From Vandiemenella viatica (lineage: Eukaryota; Arthropoda; Insecta; Orthoptera; Morabidae): a DNA stretch of 64,000 bases. Each line of letters begins with the position of its first letter. The stretch's first letter is position 1. The position numbers were made by a program, and so were the translations under genes. Under the pieces are notes generated by a model. That model made no database searches. It was not told the DNA's origin and saw nothing but the letters and a program-made list of their open reading frames with translations. Below, piece by piece: positions 44,400 through 56,294 of the stretch. The stretch covers positions 228,840,739-228,904,738 of the forward strand of contig CM061919.1 in NCBI GenBank assembly GCA_031002005.1, written 5' to 3'.

Positions 44400-46470
44400 T
44401 TTTTTTTTTTGCTGTCGTCAGTCTTTCGACTGGTTTGATGCAATCCTCCATCCTTTCCTATCCTGTGCTAACCTCTTCATTTCTACATACCCCTTACACC
44501 CCACGTCCTCAATTATCTGTTTCATATATTCTAATCTCTGTCTTCCTCTACAGTTCTTACCTTCGACTGTTCCCTCCACTAACAAATTAACCAATCCAGC
44601 ATGTCTCAAAATATGATCTACCAGCCTGTCTCTTCTTTCCGTAAGCTTCTTAAACAAACTTCTTTCTCACCCATCATTTCCAAAACTCGTTCATTTCTTA
44701 CTTTGTCTGTCCACTTAATTTTCAGCATTCTTCTGTAGCACCACATTTCAAATGCTTCAATTTTCTTTATTTCCGGTATTCCTAAAGTCCATGTTTCGCT
44801 ACCATAAAGTGCTGTGCTCCACACAAAGAGTTTTAAAAAGTTCTTTCTAATTCCTAGATCAATATTTGAAACTAAAAGGTTTCTCTTTTTCATGAATGCT
44901 CTTTTTGCTAGTGATATTCTGCTTTTAACATCATTCCTGCTTCGGCCATCGGTTGTAATTTTACTTCCCAAGTAACAGAATTCACTTACTTCTAATATTG
45001 CATCCGATCCTATTTTTATATTTAATCTACTAGTATTGATATCATTTCTGCTACATTTCATCACTTTTGTCTTACTTTGATTTATATTTAGTCCAAAATC
45101 TTCCTTCAGTATTTTGTTCATGCCATTCAGTAACTTCTCAATATCCTCAGCCCTCTCTGCTAACAAGACAATGTCATCAGCAAATCGTAGCATACTGATT
45201 TTTTCTCCCTGAAAACTTATGCCACATGGAAATTTTTCTTTAACTTTATTCATTGCTTCTTCTACGTACAAGTTGAATATTAACGGGGATAGACTACACC
45301 CTTGTCTCACACCCTTTTTAACTGATGCATGTCTCTCGTGATTCTCTACTTTTATTATAGCCACTTGATTCTTATATAGTTTATAGAGTATTCTTCTATC
45401 TCGATACTTTAGACCTGACTTCTTTAAAATTTTGAACATCTTGTCCCACCTAACATTATCAAATGCTTTTTCTAAATCAACAAATGACATAAAAGTATCT
45501 TTGTTTTTCTTGATCCGCCTTTCTAGTATTAATCTTAAAGACAGAATTGCTTCCCTTGTACCACGATTTTTTCTAAACAAAACTGATCTTCACCTACTAT
45601 CTCTTCTACTACCCTTTCCATCCTTCTGTATATTATTCTGGTCAGTAATTTTGAAGCATGTGATGTTAGACTAATGATGCGATAATTCTCACATTTATCG
45701 GCTTGTGCTTTCTTTGGAAGTGTGAAGATGATATTTTTATTAAAATCAGTTGGAATTTCTCCTGTTTCATAACTTTTTGATATCAGCTTGAATAGTCTTT
45801 CGTTTCCTTCCTCTCCTAGGGATTTAATAAGTTCTGCAGGGATCTCATCAATTCCAACTGCCTTATTTGCTTTCAAGTCATTCAGAACTTTATTAAATTC
45901 TGTCCTCAAAACAGGATCTCCTAAGTCATCAATGTCGACATCACCTTCCTTTTCCATTACACTATTGTTCAAGTCGTCCCCAACATACAGTTTCTCAATG
46001 TATTCTTTCCATCGGTTAGCTCTATCCTCTGAGCTTAAAAGAGATTTCCCATCGGCAGCTTTAATGTTCATACCTCTTTTCTTCATTTCTCCAAAATTCT
46101 GTTTGATCTTTCTGTAAGCAACATCTACTTTACCTACGACCATTTCCTTTTCTACTTCTTCACACTTTGCTTGTAGCCATTTTTCTTTTGCTATTTTGCA
46201 TTCCCTATTTATTTGATTTCTAAATTGTTTGTACTGCTCTCTTCCTGCTTCATCCTGAGCATTTTTGTACCTTCTCCTCTGATCCATCAGCTCCAAAATT
46301 TCTTCTGTTATCCAAGGTTTTCGGGCAGCTTGTTCCCTAAAGCCTAATGTTTCTTTACCAGCTTTCATTATTTCGGTCTTTAAAGCATTCCATTCGTCCT
46401 CGGTTGAGCTCCTTTCAGAGTTATTTCTTAAACCCAAGTCTACCATTTCTGTAAATTTTTCTCTCGTGTG
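44400..46470 (-). pseudogene. 5'-truncated RTE-like LINE, two frameshifts, poly(A) tail
   Basis: Read on the minus strand, the first block (46446-45535) is the linker and N-terminal part of the reverse transcriptase (KPWITEEILELMDQRRRYK, then NKAVGIDEIPAELIK). After a frameshift near 45590 the second block (45580-44618) carries FVDLEKAFDNV, GVRQGCSLSPLIFNLYVEE, the catalytic FADD (residues 133-136 of that frame) and ETWTL...FEMWCYRRMLKIKWTD. After a second shift near 44655 the last block (44657-44418) reads LTERRDRLVDHILRHAGLVN and ends NQSKD. The endonuclease is absent, so the insertion is truncated. The tail is an A run (44398-44411 region). The C-terminal motifs resemble RTE/BovB-group proteins; a tree would be needed to confirm. 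Confidence 0.85.
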
Positions 46471-47280
46471 ACGTTATCGCAGGTAATAAGTGAGAGAAAA
46501 GATTTTAAATGATCCCCACGCTTACGTAACAATCTATTCTTGTGGAAAGATCCCCTAGTTGAGGCTATAGGCGTATTCGGGTACAAAGACAAGTATAACA
46601 TCGACAATCTTACAGTCAGTCGGAGCACTGCAAGGAAATTGAAAACCTACATCGCTGGCTTTTGCTGTGGTATATTACACTGGCTGGCAGTGAGATAGGG
46701 AAATAGATAAGTTGCAAAACCAATATACTACAGAGCGTCAGAGAAAGTGCATATATCACGGCGTTACTGCGCACTGATATCAGTATCTACTTGTTCCATA
46801 GACAATACAATAGTGTCGTCAGAATCTGCCACTACCTCGGCCAGCCTACACCACCTGGAAAATTCAGTCTCACCAAACTGAAAATACTCTCCAACGTTCT
46901 GCTAACCTACAATGTTTGTTAGGAATATTTCCAGCATATAGGAAGTTGGTAAAATAAAAACTTTCAGTTGCTATTAAGGAAAAAGAATATCAAACTGTCT
47001 GTTATAGATATTTAATTATAGAATATCGGTTAGCAAAGTGAGTACGATAAAAGTAGTTAAAATTTTTATAATGGGGAAGTGTAAATATTGAGCTAGAAAA
47101 GTTGAGGGTAACGATATTAGTACCCAATAGAGCGAATCTCATTAAATAATAGTTTGTAAAGACTTTGTACAGCTGATGGTTATATTTTGTAAATATTGAT
47201 GCAAAGTGAACTTCATTTGTGAGCTCAAATATTATGTTCTAGCTAGTAATAAATTCACGGTGTAGATTATAATTCTCTTT
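46471..47280. other. No gene seen
   Basis: AT-rich DNA between the LINE and the next SINE. One short minus frame (46440-46628) spans the LINE edge. Confidence 0.35.
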
Positions 47281-47288
47281 TTTGTTTA

Positions 47289-47462
47289 GTTATGGCTTTA
47301 CGCCTCGTCGGCGTGGAAGTCATTAGAGGAAGCATCCCGGCATTCGCCTGGAGTGGTTGGGAAACCATGGAAAACCCAAATCTGAATGCCCGGACGGGGA
47401 TTCGAACCGGCGTCCTTCCGAATGCAAGGCCAGAGCGTTAACCACTCACCCATTACGCTCGG
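47289..47462 (-). mobile_element. SINE family 1 with internal deletion
   Basis: Head, B box (GGGGATTCGAACC on plus) and both body ends are well preserved. The middle, normally about 60 bp from CGGGATGGG to CCTTTTGAA, is missing: GTCATTAGAGG joins directly to AAGCATCCCGG. Confidence 0.85.
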
Positions 47463-47762
47463 TAAAAAAAATCTTAGTCGTTAAATGACAGTAAAAAATA
47501 TTCTAATATATTCACAATCACTGCAAATTTATCATATGTCAACATCGCTCTTCAGTAAAATAAGTTAAAAAGTGTTAAAAGAAAAAACATCAGAGCAAAA
47601 GTAATACCTTTTGCAAAAAGTGAAAATGAGAAAATTGAATAAATTCAAACCAGCGCTGGTCGGTGAGGAGTGTCAACATTTTGGGTGTGGTTTTTCGAAT
47701 AAGCCCGGTTTGTAATTACACATCTGATATATTAATTTAATACCTCCGCGTACTATATATAA

Positions 47763-48475
47763 TAATAGCTGCTACCCGCGACTGTTACACGTGGGCATAG
47801 AATTTTATTGTTAGACTTGGATATAGCAAGATTCAAGTTGTGTCCCAAAAAGCACAGAGCACACGATAATATGACTGGGAAGTCCTCACCATACCACTCT
47901 ACCACAGAACCTGCCTCATGAAGAGAACCATTTTGCATTATGTTTAAAAATAGAACCAAACTAAGGGGGGGGGGAGAGGTAGTTTGGGAGACAACCTGTC
48001 ACAGTTCCTCCGGCAGATTTTTGTTTGTGTTTTAAAATTATGTCACTTTCTGGGGGCATCTCACGTCAGTACAGTTTTGTACACAAAGTTTTTGGTTTTT
48101 GCAGTCCTTTAATAAGATATATATAGCTTTTGGGGGTTGGAAATCGGTGAGGCAGCTACAGACAAACACAAAGTAATAGTCTGGTGCAGAGCAAATCCAC
48201 ACCTTACAACATAGTACGTTGTGTCGTACATGAAATGGTAATACACAACCTTCCTGCGAGAGAAAGAAAGCCTGCGCAAACAATCCAACATTATAGACAC
48301 CTAAACGCGCCTTCCGTCTGTCAGCGTTCATTAGTTTTTAAAATTTCCGAAAAAGTATTCTATGCCCTTCCTAATTGTACATACTATTTACGTGTCAAAT
48401 GTTATCAAGATAGGTTTAACCGTTTAGTTGTGAAAACGTTAAGAGTTACTTTCGTATTTATAGTATTAGTTGTAA
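47763..48475 (+). mobile_element. ACTAG...CCCGCGACT-type element, copy 2
   Basis: The left end AATAGCTGCTACCCGCGACT and the right end TTTCGTATTTATAGTATTAG bracket about 710 bp. Interior phrases (ATATGACTGGGAAGTCC, CCACTCTACCACAGAACCTG) match copy 1. The subterminal GTCAAATGTTATCAAGATAG then TTTAACCGTTTAGTTGTGAA is the usual end of this repeat class. Frames inside are incidental. Confidence 0.65.
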
Positions 48476-48479
48476 AAGT

Positions 48480-49075
48480 ATAGATATTTAATGTAAGCAG
48501 TGCTGGAAATTGGGAAAAATTGGAAAGAGTGAGTAAAATGTTTCCATGTTTGTGCCATAAAGAGAACAGACATTACAACACTACGTCGATTAATTCCACG
48601 ATTCACCACATTTCGGCAAATACCTGGCTGGCAACAGCCTGGAGAAGGGAGCAATGCAAATTAGCGCGCGTGAACGATCACGGAGCCGACCCGCTGGCTC
48701 CAATATAGTTTGTGAAGTCTAGTTTACGACAGTCCCAGACCTTGGCATGCGCGTCAAGAGACAAGACTGGCAGGGACCTGTCCTCCGCTCCCCCGCCCTA
48801 CAATGCTCCGAACTGAATAGATACCTGGCGAGCCGCTCTCACTCAATGCGCAGTGGTAGGGCAGGGACTACCTGGAGGTCACTCGTACCGGTCAATTCGG
48901 AAGTTTTCGAGTGCTGCAACAAGTCCGATATCAGTGATATGAATGCTGCAATCTGCTACTTCAAGAACTGTAGCTTACAAAGTGAGGCGCCTGGAACTCC
49001 AGCAGATCTACGATCAAGACATCTCCACCAACACCAACACCGGAGAACTACGCGGACAAGACGTCGGTGCTGGTT
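48480..49075. other. Unassigned, moderately GC-rich stretch
   Basis: A plus frame at 48747-49091 (114 codons) runs into the adjacent MITE, so its end is not natural. Its translation is Ser/Arg/Thr-rich with no domain that I recognise. LTR or genic fragment origin is possible. Confidence 0.3.
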
Positions 49076-49077
49076 AG

Positions 49078-49345
49078 GGGGCGTCCATTAATTACGTGAG
49101 ATATTTTTTTGGAAATCTGCCTTCCTTCCTACTGACTGGATTTTTTCTTTTCTTTTTTAGCTCTCCTCTCCTCAGAGGCGGTTATACCCTCCCCCCCCTC
49201 CTCCAACCTTGGGTTCGACGTCGCTTGAGGACTTTCTTTAGCTCTACTGTTCTACGAGGAATTAAGAAGATGACGAGATTCCACCAGATTTCCCCCCCCC
49301 CCTTTATTTCACCTCACGTCATTAATTGTTGCCCTAAAGTGTTGT
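49078..49345. mobile_element. GGGGCGTCC-family MITE
   Basis: The left end GGGGGCGTCCATTAATTACG and the right end (inverse of GGGCAACAATTAATGACG, then TGAGGTGAAATAAAGGG) are inverted repeats. The interior is C/T-rich on the plus strand (runs of C near 49190 and 49292). Confidence 0.75.
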
Positions 49346-49805
49346 GCCTAAAATTAAAATGATCCCAGTGCTACGAGTTATTTTTCCCAAAGACGCTCTG
49401 CGATAGGTTCCATGCAGTAGCAGATGTTTTACCCCCCCCCCCCCCGCTTACCTTTTTGCGCATACGCTTTTAACGATACTTTGTCGCAATAAGCTACTCA
49501 TGTTGAAAAGTGGATAATATTAAATGTGAAACATATTTTTCAGTTACCGGTATCCATAAACTTTTGATTACAAAAGTATACCATACAAACTCAGCAAATT
49601 ACAACAGAAGTAGAATAATAACAGTAATAAATAGTAGCAAATTAATGTTAATTAATTAAAAATAATCAACATAACATATATATACAGTTTTCATTTGTTC
49701 CAAATAAGAATTTTATTGTACCCGATAGGTTTTTTTTTGCTGTTTAAACGCTCTTCAAATAAATGACATTCAATCTGTTATTCAAACTTCACTACAAGCC
49801 ATAAA
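49346..49805. other. No gene seen; C run then AT-rich
   Basis: A run of about 15 C lies at about 49432-49446. The rest is AT-rich with no assignable feature. Confidence 0.4.
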
Positions 49806-49814
49806 TTAACATAT

Positions 49815-50010
49815 TTTTTTTGTTTACACCTTGTCGACGATGAGGTCATTAGAGGCGGGAAAGGACCGGAGACAAGGCACGGGAAGCAATTCCTGCCATG
49901 GCCTTTTGAAGAGGATTTGGGGAAACCATGGTAAACCCAAATGTGGATGAATGGACGGGAATTGGAACCGGCGCACTCCCGAATGCGAGGCCAGAGCGTT
50001 AACCGATTAA
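49815..50010 (-). mobile_element. SINE family 1 copy with small deletion
   Basis: The body is well preserved except for loss of the GGAAGCATCCCGGCATTCG-like segment. The head is partly present (CCCGAATGCGAGGCCAGAGC on plus), ending at GTTAACCGATTAAC. Confidence 0.8.
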
Positions 50011-50380
50011 CAATCAATCATTGACTCATTTGATTGACATTCAATTTTAGAGAAAATGCTGCCAGCCGTTTGCCGTTCTGCCTTAAACAGGAACTAAGTA
50101 TGGCAGAGACATCTTTATTAGCAAGTGCAACAACACATGCAGGAACGATAGGGTTTCGCGGAGAAACGCGAAGACTATTTCCGCGACCGCGCAAAATTGA
50201 ACCGTGTGGGATGAATCCTCCATATTGGCCGAAGCACTGCAAGGGCAGGCTATATTGTAGCCAATCACAGTGACAGCGAGTTCAGCCGGGAGAGAAATAG
50301 CAGTTGGGAAAGCACTACAGGCGTGGCGTGGGTGCCGGTGCTAAAACCTTCACGTGCCATTGTGTCTGTATCAATTTTTA
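50011..50380. other. No gene recognised; overlapping short frames
   Basis: About 50085-50270 is moderately GC-rich and open in three frames on both strands. No domain or splice pattern could be supported. Confidence 0.3.
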
Positions 50381-50384
50381 TTTA

Positions 50385-50625
50385 GTTTATAGCTTTTGCA
50401 CTTGGTCGATATCGAGGTAATTAAAGGCGGGAAATGACTGGAGGCTAGGAACGGGAAGGAATTCGGCCACGTGTTTTTTAAGGAAACATCCCAGCATTTG
50501 CCTGGAGTGATTTGGGGAAACCATGAAAACCTCATTCTGGACGGCCCGAACGGAGATTCGAACCCGCGTCCTCCCGAATGCGAGGCTAGAGAATTGCCGC
50601 TCACCCACCACGCACGGTGGTGTCT
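50385..50625 (-). mobile_element. SINE family 1, full-length copy
   Basis: The complete head (CTCACCCACCACGCACGGT on plus), B box (GAGATTCGAACCCGCG) and body are present. The flanking words GTGTCTGTAT and GTGTCTATCT may be a decayed target duplication. Confidence 0.85.
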
Positions 50626-51620
50626 ATCTGACGATGTCAAGCAGAAGTCAACTCCATCACGTGAAAGATATCTCTCGTTTGCGTCTGGATCTCGAGATCT
50701 TGATGGCTCGTCAACACGACGTGATACGTGGTATCTGAGTTTGCCCATAACACCTGCGAGTGTAGCTGACCCCTGGCCAGGGGTTACTGGCAGCTGTCAA
50801 GGTGTGATCACCTTCAGCCAGTGTGTATCGCCATTCTTCGTTGCTATGGACACCCCGTCTCTCAGTCATCATAGCCAACAACAAATTGCAATATCGGCAA
50901 TCATCATACCGTGTTCTCTCAGTTAATGAACATCCTTTACCCAGCCAAACGTCTCTTGAGATAAGTATCTATAAAAGCTCATCACCCAGCCAAAGACCAT
51001 TCCGTTACAGTTCTGCGATCTTGAACACATGCTTTGTTACTAGCTTCAAAACCAGTCACAAATGACCATTTGAACAGTGTTCTGGTGAGTCATTAATTGT
51101 CAGTTGCTAAGCTAATTAGAATTGTTATAGGATAAAGCTGAACGCAATTCCTCTACTTAATGCTGTAAAAAAGTATGTTAACCCAGAGTGTGGAGCACGT
51201 CAATAAGAAATGCCCTCTAAGGAAGTACGATGGACCATTTCAAGATGTTTTCGGTGCTTTAACTTCCTCCATAGCGTGGCTGCAACAACAGGACGTCGAT
51301 TCGTGAATGACGTTCTTGTCATTGAATATATTGTAGATATTTGTATGTATTATTACATTAGTTGCTTAGCCATACGACATTACATAAATAAATATAGTTA
51401 TCATCTTTTCCCAGGTTGCATTTAATCTTACCACAAACTACGCTAATATCGCCGCTAGAAAATCCAAGTTTAAATAATACGCGCCTACTTTCGTTGTGCC
51501 ACGTAATATGAGTTTTAATCGTGGTCCAGGCCGCGTAGATAGCAATAAATGTGGAACTACTTTAATTCAAACGAAATAATGATTTCAATATCATAACGCT
51601 CATGAAAGCAACTTAATTAT
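50626..51620. other. Unassigned; possible LTR-like segment with a perfect 16-bp palindrome
   Basis: ACCCCTGGCCAGGGGT at 50769-50784 is a perfect palindrome. A TATAAAAG word near 50969 followed by an unremarkable GC-moderate sequence could be an LTR promoter, but no partner was found. Frames at 50823-51065 and 51210-51425 show no domain. Confidence 0.3.
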
Positions 51621-51635
51621 TTAAAAAAAAACGTT

Positions 51636-51997
51636 AATAACTCATTGGATAGAGAATGTCACGAGGAAAGACAAAATGAAAACATCAGGGAGAGACTACA
51701 AGTGGAATCATTAGAAGAGATGTTAAGGAGGAAAAGACTGCAGTGGTTGGGACATGTTATGAGGATGGAGGAGGAGAGAATGACGAAAGTAGCACTGCTG
51801 AACAGCGGGAAGGGATGGAGACCAGTTGGAAGACCTCGGGCAAGATGGATGGACCAAGTGAAGAAAGATGTAGAGGTTAAGGGAATCGTTTGGAGTAAAG
51901 TCATGGAGGAAAAACCATGGAAAGACCGCCAGACTTGGAAGAGGATGTGCAGGATGACCCGCAAAAGCGGAAACATCTAATGAATGAATAACTCATT
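51636..51997 (+). pseudogene. LINE 3' tail (C-terminal domain) with 11-bp target duplication
   Basis: The frame at 51645-51980 encodes SLEEMLRRKRLQWLGHVMRM, then VGRPRARWMDQVKKD and WKDRQTWKRMCRM. This is the RxxRWLGHVxRM...GRPRxxW region at the end of many non-LTR reverse transcriptases. The insertion is flanked by AATAACTCATT at 51636-51646 and 51987-51997. It is an independent LINE family from that at 44.4 kb, as the tail sequence differs. Confidence 0.8.
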
Positions 51998-51999
51998 CC

Positions 52000-52860
52000 C
52001 TCTGCTGTAAGACGAATGTTAATTGGTTCAAAATGAAGGCTTCCATCACACTCGCTTTAATACTTTTACTGCAACGCGATACAAACGTGATCCCATATTT
52101 CATATCTTATTTTAACAGCGAATAGAGAATATAACGAAAACATCTACACCGAACGAATATAAATAAACAAAAAGCAACTAATAATTAATATACTGATTTA
52201 AACTAATGCATATTTTTTCAATGTTCTATCAGTTAATTTCTTCGCAGATGCTTCATTAAATTGAATTGTCGTTAAATAACGCTCAAAATCTCGTTTTCGC
52301 AGAAATGTCTCTGGCCGCTGTTAATTCCGCAACAAAGGCCGGAAGGGTGACGTCAGCGTTACGGACACAGTGACCAAGCTTAGTCTTTTATTAGTATTGA
52401 ATTCCCCCCCCCCTTTTTTTCTTTTCTTTTACACTGCAGTCAAGAATAAATCAATACACTATTCACAGTACTATTTTTTTTAAATCACTTTCGCTTCCAG
52501 AATTAATTTTAGGTGATGATTATTCACCATCGCAGTAGTGACATTACAGGCCGTTCAAGGTTCTCTATAATTCTATTCAGACTGTAAAGATTTACCGACT
52601 AGCAGTCAAGACGCAATCAAGAAAAGAAAGATGTGGAAATTAAGTTTCTTGAAAGTTATTTTGACCTGCAATTACACAACAGTGTTTCAGATAAAGACCT
52701 TAATTCGCAAATCATCATTTATTGCTTTTCATGGACCTTTGAGGTCTATCGCAGAATACCCAGGGTATAGGCCGTCCGGCTATTCCCTTTGTATTTTTCT
52801 TTAACCCGGTTCTTTTTACAGAAGTGGGGGGTTGGCCCATCTTCTAACCCTTCTTTCTTT
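52000..52860. other. No gene seen
   Basis: AT-rich, with a short C run near 52405-52413. Nothing recognised. Confidence 0.4.
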
Positions 52861-52867
52861 CTCATTT

Positions 52868-53040
52868 TGGGCTTGGGACCTACAGTTTAACGTGGAATCC
52901 GAACCACGGAGCGTCCTGGCATAGCTCATATGATTAAACACAACTCTCAAATTTCTGCGCCTGCCGGGATTCGTGCCCGGGGCAGGAGCAGCGAAAGTTT
53001 TGAAAGCAAGCGCCTTAGCCACTGAGCCACCAGAACGCTC
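52868..53040 (-). mobile_element. SINE family 2, copy 3
   Basis: The terminal block (ACCTACAGTTTAACGTGGAA then TCCGAACCACGGA on plus) is at the left. A tRNA-like head lies on the right, with minus-strand GTGGCTCAGTGGCTAAGGCG and B-box-like GGGCACGAATCCC. Confidence 0.65.
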
Positions 53041-53499
53041 TCAATTCGTCAAATACCATAAAAAATTGTTACATTTGTGACAAAACTGTTCCAATAATTC
53101 GTGTTATTCTATGATCGACAGTAACTAAGAAAAGAATTTGACCAAGGGGTTTGAAGTTAAGAAATTGCTAGGCCGCAGCGGACTTTCATCTGGTGTCTTT
53201 CTTCTTTGCTTTGTTGGTACTATTGTATGTGACAACCCACTTGCTGCCCTGCGGAGGCCGTGTCAACATCTGGAGTCGTCTCCACATGTCGCTATACAGC
53301 TAAAAAAACAGAAGTATAATTTTAGCGTAGCTTCACTGCTGCGTCAGCTATTTTCTTTTGTAAATAGAAACTGCATCATTTCTGAAACCATACACCCGAC
53401 TCACGTTATGCATGTACTTTCCACCGTATTTATTGAAGTTGGAATCTGTGGTCGTTTGTAGAGTAAACATCACAAGATAAACAAACCTCAATTACAGAC

Positions 53500-53590
53500 A
53501 ACCAGAGCCCGATGCTGGACTTGAACCGGTGAAACTTCGAACGGAGGTTTAGCGCGCTAGACACTGCGCTGATGGGTCCAGCCAGCTAGA
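53500..53590 (-). mobile_element. tRNA-like SINE head
   Basis: Minus-strand ATCAGCGCAGTGTCTAGCGC and CCGGTTCAAGTCC have A-box and B-box character and spacing. The acceptor arms do not pair convincingly, so I do not call a tRNA gene. Confidence 0.5.
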
Positions 53591-53819
53591 GTGTTTACTC
53601 AGGGAAAGTGTACGGACAGCTGAAAGGATGCACAGTTCTTTTTGACCTACAGGAAGAGAGGTCAGCAACAAGACAGGAATTACAAAAAGTTAAATTTTTA
53701 GAGCATTTTTTTAATCGTTATGAACCGCACGATTTCAGCACGCCGTTCACCAACGACTTGGTTAAGACATAATCCATGCGTACATGAAGGTTTTAAGCAC
53801 GACGGAATACATTTTTTGT

Positions 53820-54025
53820 TTACGCATTGTTTATGTCAAGATCATTAGAAATATGAGAGAATTGAGGACATGGGACGGGAATGAATTCGACCAAGGATTT
53901 CTGATGGAACTATTACTGAAACCGCCCGAGTGATTTCTGGAAACCGAAATCTGTATGGTCAGATGGGGATCGAACCCGACTGCCAGTCTCCGAGCGTTAC
54001 CGCTCATCCATCAGACTCCGCCCAA
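53820..54025 (-). mobile_element. SINE family 1, diverged copy
   Basis: The 3' end (ACGCATTGTTTATGTCAAGA), a body word (GGGAATGAATTCGACC) and the head (GGGGATCGAACCCGACTG then CGCTCATCCATCAGAC) can be traced with many changes. Confidence 0.65.
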
Positions 54026-54304
54026 TGAATACAGTTTTGCTAACATGTCTTAATTACCATGATGCAGAAAACATTTAAATCCTTTTCAAAAGATTTTCCT
54101 TTAAACACGACGAAAGACGTACCAGAAGTGTAACTCTGATAGAAAGAACCAAAGCGACTTTTTTTTTTTTAAATGGCATTTGGCCATGTTAGCCATACAG
54201 CCAGTTCAACGTGTGTGTTTCTGTTACAATGTAAACATTTCATTTCAGTGTGATTATATTCTATAAGGACGACACAAGACAAACACAACATTTAATTAAA
54301 ACCA

Positions 54305-54388
54305 CCCATGCCCTCGGCCGGACTCGAACCGGCGACCCCTGCAACGCGAAGCAAGCACGCTACCCCTACGCTGCCGGGGTCGGCCCGA
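54305..54388 (-). mobile_element. tRNA-like SINE head, well conserved
   Basis: The minus strand has GGCAGCGTAGGGGTAGCG (A box) and a perfect T-arm GCCGG-TTCGAGT-CCGGC. The putative acceptor strands (GCCGACC and CGAGGGC) do not pair, so this is a tRNA-derived element rather than a functional tRNA. Confidence 0.55.
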
Positions 54389-54399
54389 AGCGACTTAGC

Positions 54400-55980
54400 A
54401 AGACTCTGTATCAGCACGGTGGAGCAAAGGTCAATTTCCGTCCTATCAGGATCAAAGAAGCCGAATAGCTCGTAGAGTGGCTGTTGCATTCTGATTGCTG
54501 TTTAACAGGACCGCGTCTGAAGATAAGCCGCCCCAAACTTACATTCAGCTCAAAAGCCTCGACTGACAATACAGCGATAGTGTGGACTGCACTTTTAGCA
54601 CAACGCAAGACAAGAGTGAAATTTAGATTTAACTTTCAATCGATGTTGAAGTGATTAACGGTGAACTAAATTAAAGGATGACTGCGAATGTAGCCATCTA
54701 TCAGCGAACATTGTAAGCTTTGTGTAATTTCGATTTCTGTTCTATTACTGCAGCATAAACTTCTTGCGACGGAGTGTTACGTTGTAAAAAGCTACGAGAC
54801 TGAAGGTTCTTAGTGATGAGGATGTCTTAGGTATTCTCAAAAAGTACTGAATCCAGACAAAAATAATGATATAGTCTATCATCTCTCTTTCAGATGAGCT
54901 ACACAGATTTACGGTTATCAGATGTTACCGTAGTAAAGACCATGTATCACATGAGCTTGCAATTACTTGTAACAATAATGATATTATTAACAATAAGAAT
55001 AACTTATTAGATAAGAATTGCTTTTTGGAGTATCTATAGTAGCAAGGAGTGAACCCAACTGTAGTATAACAGGCTACCATAATAATTACTCTTTGAAATG
55101 GGTAGCTAAGGAAACGTTTAAAAAAAACAGATAAAGGGAGGATCAAGACTAGACAAGCTTGGTGAAGGCCGTGTCGTGTTCGCTTTGGATTTTAAAGTTA
55201 CTGTGGAAAAAGAACCTGTACTTATTCAGAGGATTAAGAATGTTATAATATTATAATAAAAAATGGAATTCAGTCACATTATATTATTATTTATTTGACG
55301 AAGCTGGATGATGGATGAGAAAAGTTTGTTGAAGATGAATGGACTGAGATGAAAATAGAGGTTTCAAATGGATCGGTCCTGTTGGGAATGACGGACACAT
55401 AAAGAAGGATGATAATATAAATCCATGGAGAAGCATGACCAAGACATTAGACTGGTAGTGGCTATGAAAGATCTGCGAAAGTATTATGCAAATAATTTGA
55501 CTTGAAATGTGTGGAAGTTGATTTATATAAAAATAGTTGCGACTGAAGCCAAGGAAAAATATTTTCATGTAGAAGTTGAGTTCAGTGCAACGTGTGCTAG
55601 AAGTAGTGTAATAAATGTGAGATTCAGTGCACATAGTTAAGTTTACCGTCGATTGTAGAATCTACGGTTTTTTTGAAGGAAGAGAATTATTTAATTTCAG
55701 GTGTACAATACACTTCCTTTCAGATAAAAAGAAGCACAAAAGATTAAAATATACCCGGAGGGCGAGTGCTAAAGGTCAACTCAAGTATACAAGATGACGT
55801 AAAACGTACTCATTCCTGACGGAAGCAACCAAAGAACAAGATTAATGGAAAAGTTGAATAATTTAGATTTAAATTGAGAGCAAATCTGAGAAAGCTAATT
55901 GTCAGCATTTAAGTAAAGTATGGATATTTTAATAGCGACCAGGAGAAAATGACTATAGACCCTACTGCCCATGTATTAAT
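54400..55980. other. No gene seen in 1.6 kb
   Basis: AT-rich with short frames on both strands (for example 55287-55634 minus) that show no recognisable domain. No match to the repeats in this window. Confidence 0.35.
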
Positions 55981-56064
55981 AACCACAAGTGTTTTTTTTA
56001 TTATTTTTTTTTAAAAACTCGCAATTTGGCGTCCTGCCACTACATCTTCAACTTCTTTTTTATT

Positions 56065-56290
56065 GTTTAGGACTTTACGCCACGCTGACGTCCAAGAGGT
56101 CATTAGAAGCGGGAAAGGAAGGAAGAGGAAGGAAGAGGAAGGAAATTGGACAAGACTTTTTGCAAGAAACATTCGGCATTTGCCGGAAATAATTTCGAAC
56201 AACCATCTGGATAGCTGGACGGGGATTTGAACCAGTCTCCTGCTGGATGCCAGGCCCGAGCATACCGCTCACCCACCTTTCGACTTATTT
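56065..56290 (-). mobile_element. SINE family 1, diverged copy
   Basis: The 3' end (GGACTTTACGCCACGCTGAC), body and head (GGGGATTTGAACCAGTCTCC then CGCTCACCCACC) are recognisable. A GGAAGGAAGAGGAAGGAAGA stretch replaces part of the body. Confidence 0.75.
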
Positions 56291-56294
56291 ACGA

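Noticed and set aside
43988..44443. 151-codon minus-strand protein with CxxC-like pairs
   Set aside because: It starts in the LINE poly(T) tract and has no coherent domain; probably a chance frame.
54305..54388. Functional tRNA gene
   Set aside because: The T arm is perfect, but the acceptor strands do not pair, so a tRNA-derived retroposon head is more likely.
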